Positions 62,947-64,000 of a stretch of DNA of 64,000 nt are shown in pieces; the stretch's first letter is position 1; each line of letters opens with the position of its first letter. Origin of the DNA: Spirochaetia bacterium (GTDB lineage: Bacteria; Spirochaetota; Spirochaetia; Treponematales; Treponemataceae); the NCBI GenBank assembly GCA_900767955.1, contig CAAGBC010000030.1, forward strand, positions 62,001 through 126,000. Direction: 5' to 3'. The position numbers and the translations under genes were made by a program. The notes under the pieces are model-generated. The model was not told the origin of the DNA, made no database searches, and saw nothing but the letters and a program-made list of their open reading frames with translations.

Positions 62947-63789
62947 TTAATTAACTTTTTTCCATTCAACAGGAATTGTTGTTTTTTGTGGTGTATTTGA
63001 TTGTCCTAAAAGTGTGATTGTGTGTTTTTCACCTTTTAAAATATTTTCATCAAATAATGATAAATTCCATTCAATGGGTTCTGTATTTGATGCAATCTCT
63101 AAAGCATTTTTTCTTGGTATTTCTGGAAAAAAAGAAGCGTTTGCACTGCTTGTTTGTTTTATGTTTACATAATTTTTTCCTGATGAATCAGTTTGAATAT
63201 TTATTGAAATATTCATAGATGCACCGTTGTTAAAAATTACAAAACCTCTACCACCGCGTAAAATAACAATTTTATTTACGAATTTTTCACCAATCCATGT
63301 ACCAGCAATTTTTTCAGTTGATACAAAATTCATTGTTGATTGTGCTTGGTTTTTATTTTTTTGAGCATCATTATTGGAAAATATTTCTGACAAAAAGTAT
63401 TTTGATTCTACTAGGATTTTGTAATAGGAATCATATTCCTTTGTGTATATGTTTGTTTGCTTTTGAGGATTTTTGATATAAAAAACAGAACTCCATTTTC
63501 CTGCTGTATTAGGAATTTTTTTTATATCGATGTAAAAAATTGTATTTGAATTTTCTGTTTGTAAAACATTCTGTAAATTATTTTTTTCAGTTCTTTTATC
63601 TGTTACATTTGTTGTTATTTCTGACAATTGTTTGATGAACATATCTTCGGTCATGTTCATCATATTTGAATCTGCATCTGTTGTTATTATTCCGTAAAAA
63701 TCTAAATTTACTGGATTTGCAAATAAAGTAAATTCAAAAATGAATAGGAGAAAAAAAGATTTTTTTACACTTTTGATGATTTTGTGCAC
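62947..63789 (-). CDS. Exported protein of unknown function
   Basis: 280 residues. Signal peptide (FFLLFIFEFTLFA, cleavage after FAN). The mature part is Asn/Thr-rich with a FYIDIKKIPNTAGKWSSVFY stretch and an IAGTWIGEKFVNKIVILRGG segment, which suggests a beta-sandwich or lipocalin-like fold. No family recognised. The start is GTG, one base of which is the last base of the smpB stop (TAGTG), with AAGGAG inside smpB, so it is coupled to smpB. Confidence 0.62.
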   Translation of the reverse strand: MHKIIKSVKKSFFLLFIFEFTLFANPVNLDFYGIITTDADSNMMNMTEDMFIKQLSEITTNVTDKRTEKNNLQNVLQTENSNTIFYIDIKKIPNTAGKWSSVFYIKNPQKQTNIYTKEYDSYYKILVESKYFLSEIFSNNDAQKNKNQAQSTMNFVSTEKIAGTWIGEKFVNKIVILRGGRGFVIFNNGASMNISINIQTDSSGKNYVNIKQTSSANASFFPEIPRKNALEIASNTEPIEWNLSLFDENILKGEKHTITLLGQSNTPQKTTIPVEWKKVN

Positions 63790-64000
63790 TATCTTTTTAA
63801 CTCCTTACTAAATTCTCTTTGAATATCTCTGTTTACATCTCTTTGTTTTATAGTTGCTCTTTTGTCGAATTGTTTCTTTCCTTTACAAACGCCTAAAGAA
63901 ACTTTGACTCTTCCGTTTTTAAGATAAAAGTTTAGAGGTATTAATGTGTATCCTTTTTCTGTAACTTTTCTTTCTAGTTTTTTTATTTCATCTTTGTGTA
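63789..64000 (-). CDS. smpB: SsrA-binding protein SmpB, 5' part outside window
   Basis: The last 70 codons of SmpB, translated from the minus strand: GYTLIPLNFYLKNGRVKVSL, GVCKGKKQFDKRATIKQRD and RDIQREF. These match the OB-fold core and the basic tail of the family. SmpB delivers tmRNA to stalled ribosomes in trans-translation. The TAG stop at 63791-63789 shares its G with the GTG of the next gene. Confidence 0.95.
   Translation of the reverse strand, partial: HKDEIKKLERKVTEKGYTLIPLNFYLKNGRVKVSLGVCKGKKQFDKRATIKQRDVNRDIQREFSKELKR

Overview
The window is a dense, AT-rich bacterial chromosome segment (GC about 30% by eye). It most likely comes from a spirochaete of the genus Treponema or a close relative. 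That is inference from content: an IleS of the eukaryote-like type, many lipoproteins and barrel-like exported proteins, tandem Maf-type flagellin-glycosylation proteins, a 29-residue AURKAIP1/COX24-type protein, frequent TTG and GTG starts, and almost no intergenic DNA. I saw no tRNA, rRNA, CRISPR array, intact insertion sequence or prophage.

Layout. 1-4.0 kb (minus): lnt, nrdR and a truncated nrdD, with a probable NrdR operator before nrdR. 4.0-8.8 kb (plus): a galactokinase-like GHMP kinase, surE, a TPR protein and an exported TPR/NHL/VWA protein. 8.8-16.7 kb (minus): a multi-pass membrane protein followed by a 1949-codon frame that joins DNA polymerase IV to a very large exported protein. 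16.7-21.9 kb (plus): a possible HATPase-like regulator, a lipoprotein, trmB, ligA and a small membrane protein. 21.9-27.2 kb (minus): recO, deoA/pdp, recJ (with an unusual insertion) and an M23 peptidase. 27.3-27.6 kb: a gene remnant between direct repeats. 27.7-29.1 kb (plus): rpoZ, miaA, the COX24-type mini-gene and a strong terminator. 29.1-35.9 kb (plus): dxs, folP, cdaA, cdaR, acpS, a DUF2225 protein and truA, probably one operon. 35.9-38.6 kb (minus): a type-4 UDG and priA. 38.7-46.4 kb: a barrel-like protein, a GT28-type glycosyltransferase, thiI, a periplasmic protein, an SDR oxidoreductase, a ZIP metal transporter and a probable DUF5718 protein. 46.5-50.4 kb: a beta-helix lipoprotein, a barrel-like protein and two structured repeat-like elements. 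50.4-55.1 kb (plus): ileS and two lipoproteins. 55.1-61.8 kb (minus): a very acidic protein, two Maf-like proteins and a degenerate GGDEF-like membrane protein. 61.9-64.0 kb: a DivIC/FtsL-like protein, tsaC, a periplasmic protein and the end of smpB.

Themes. Replication and repair genes (dinB, ligA, recJ, recO, priA, UDG) and tRNA modification genes (trmB, miaA, truA, thiI, tsaC) are frequent. Envelope genes fill much of the rest. Genes within a strand often overlap by 4 bp (ATGA). Convergent neighbours abut or overlap, which leaves no room for intrinsic terminators.

Most worth checking: (1) the in-frame DinB/exported-protein fusion, with an ATT codon placed where the exported protein should start; (2) a RecJ carrying what looks like a catalytically dead DnaQ-type exonuclease fold; (3) a terminator hairpin interlocked with a promoter that predicts a leaderless mRNA at 43.7 kb; (4) a gene remnant bracketed by 16-bp direct repeats at 27.3-27.6 kb; (5) matching 5'-leader hairpins before two unrelated genes.
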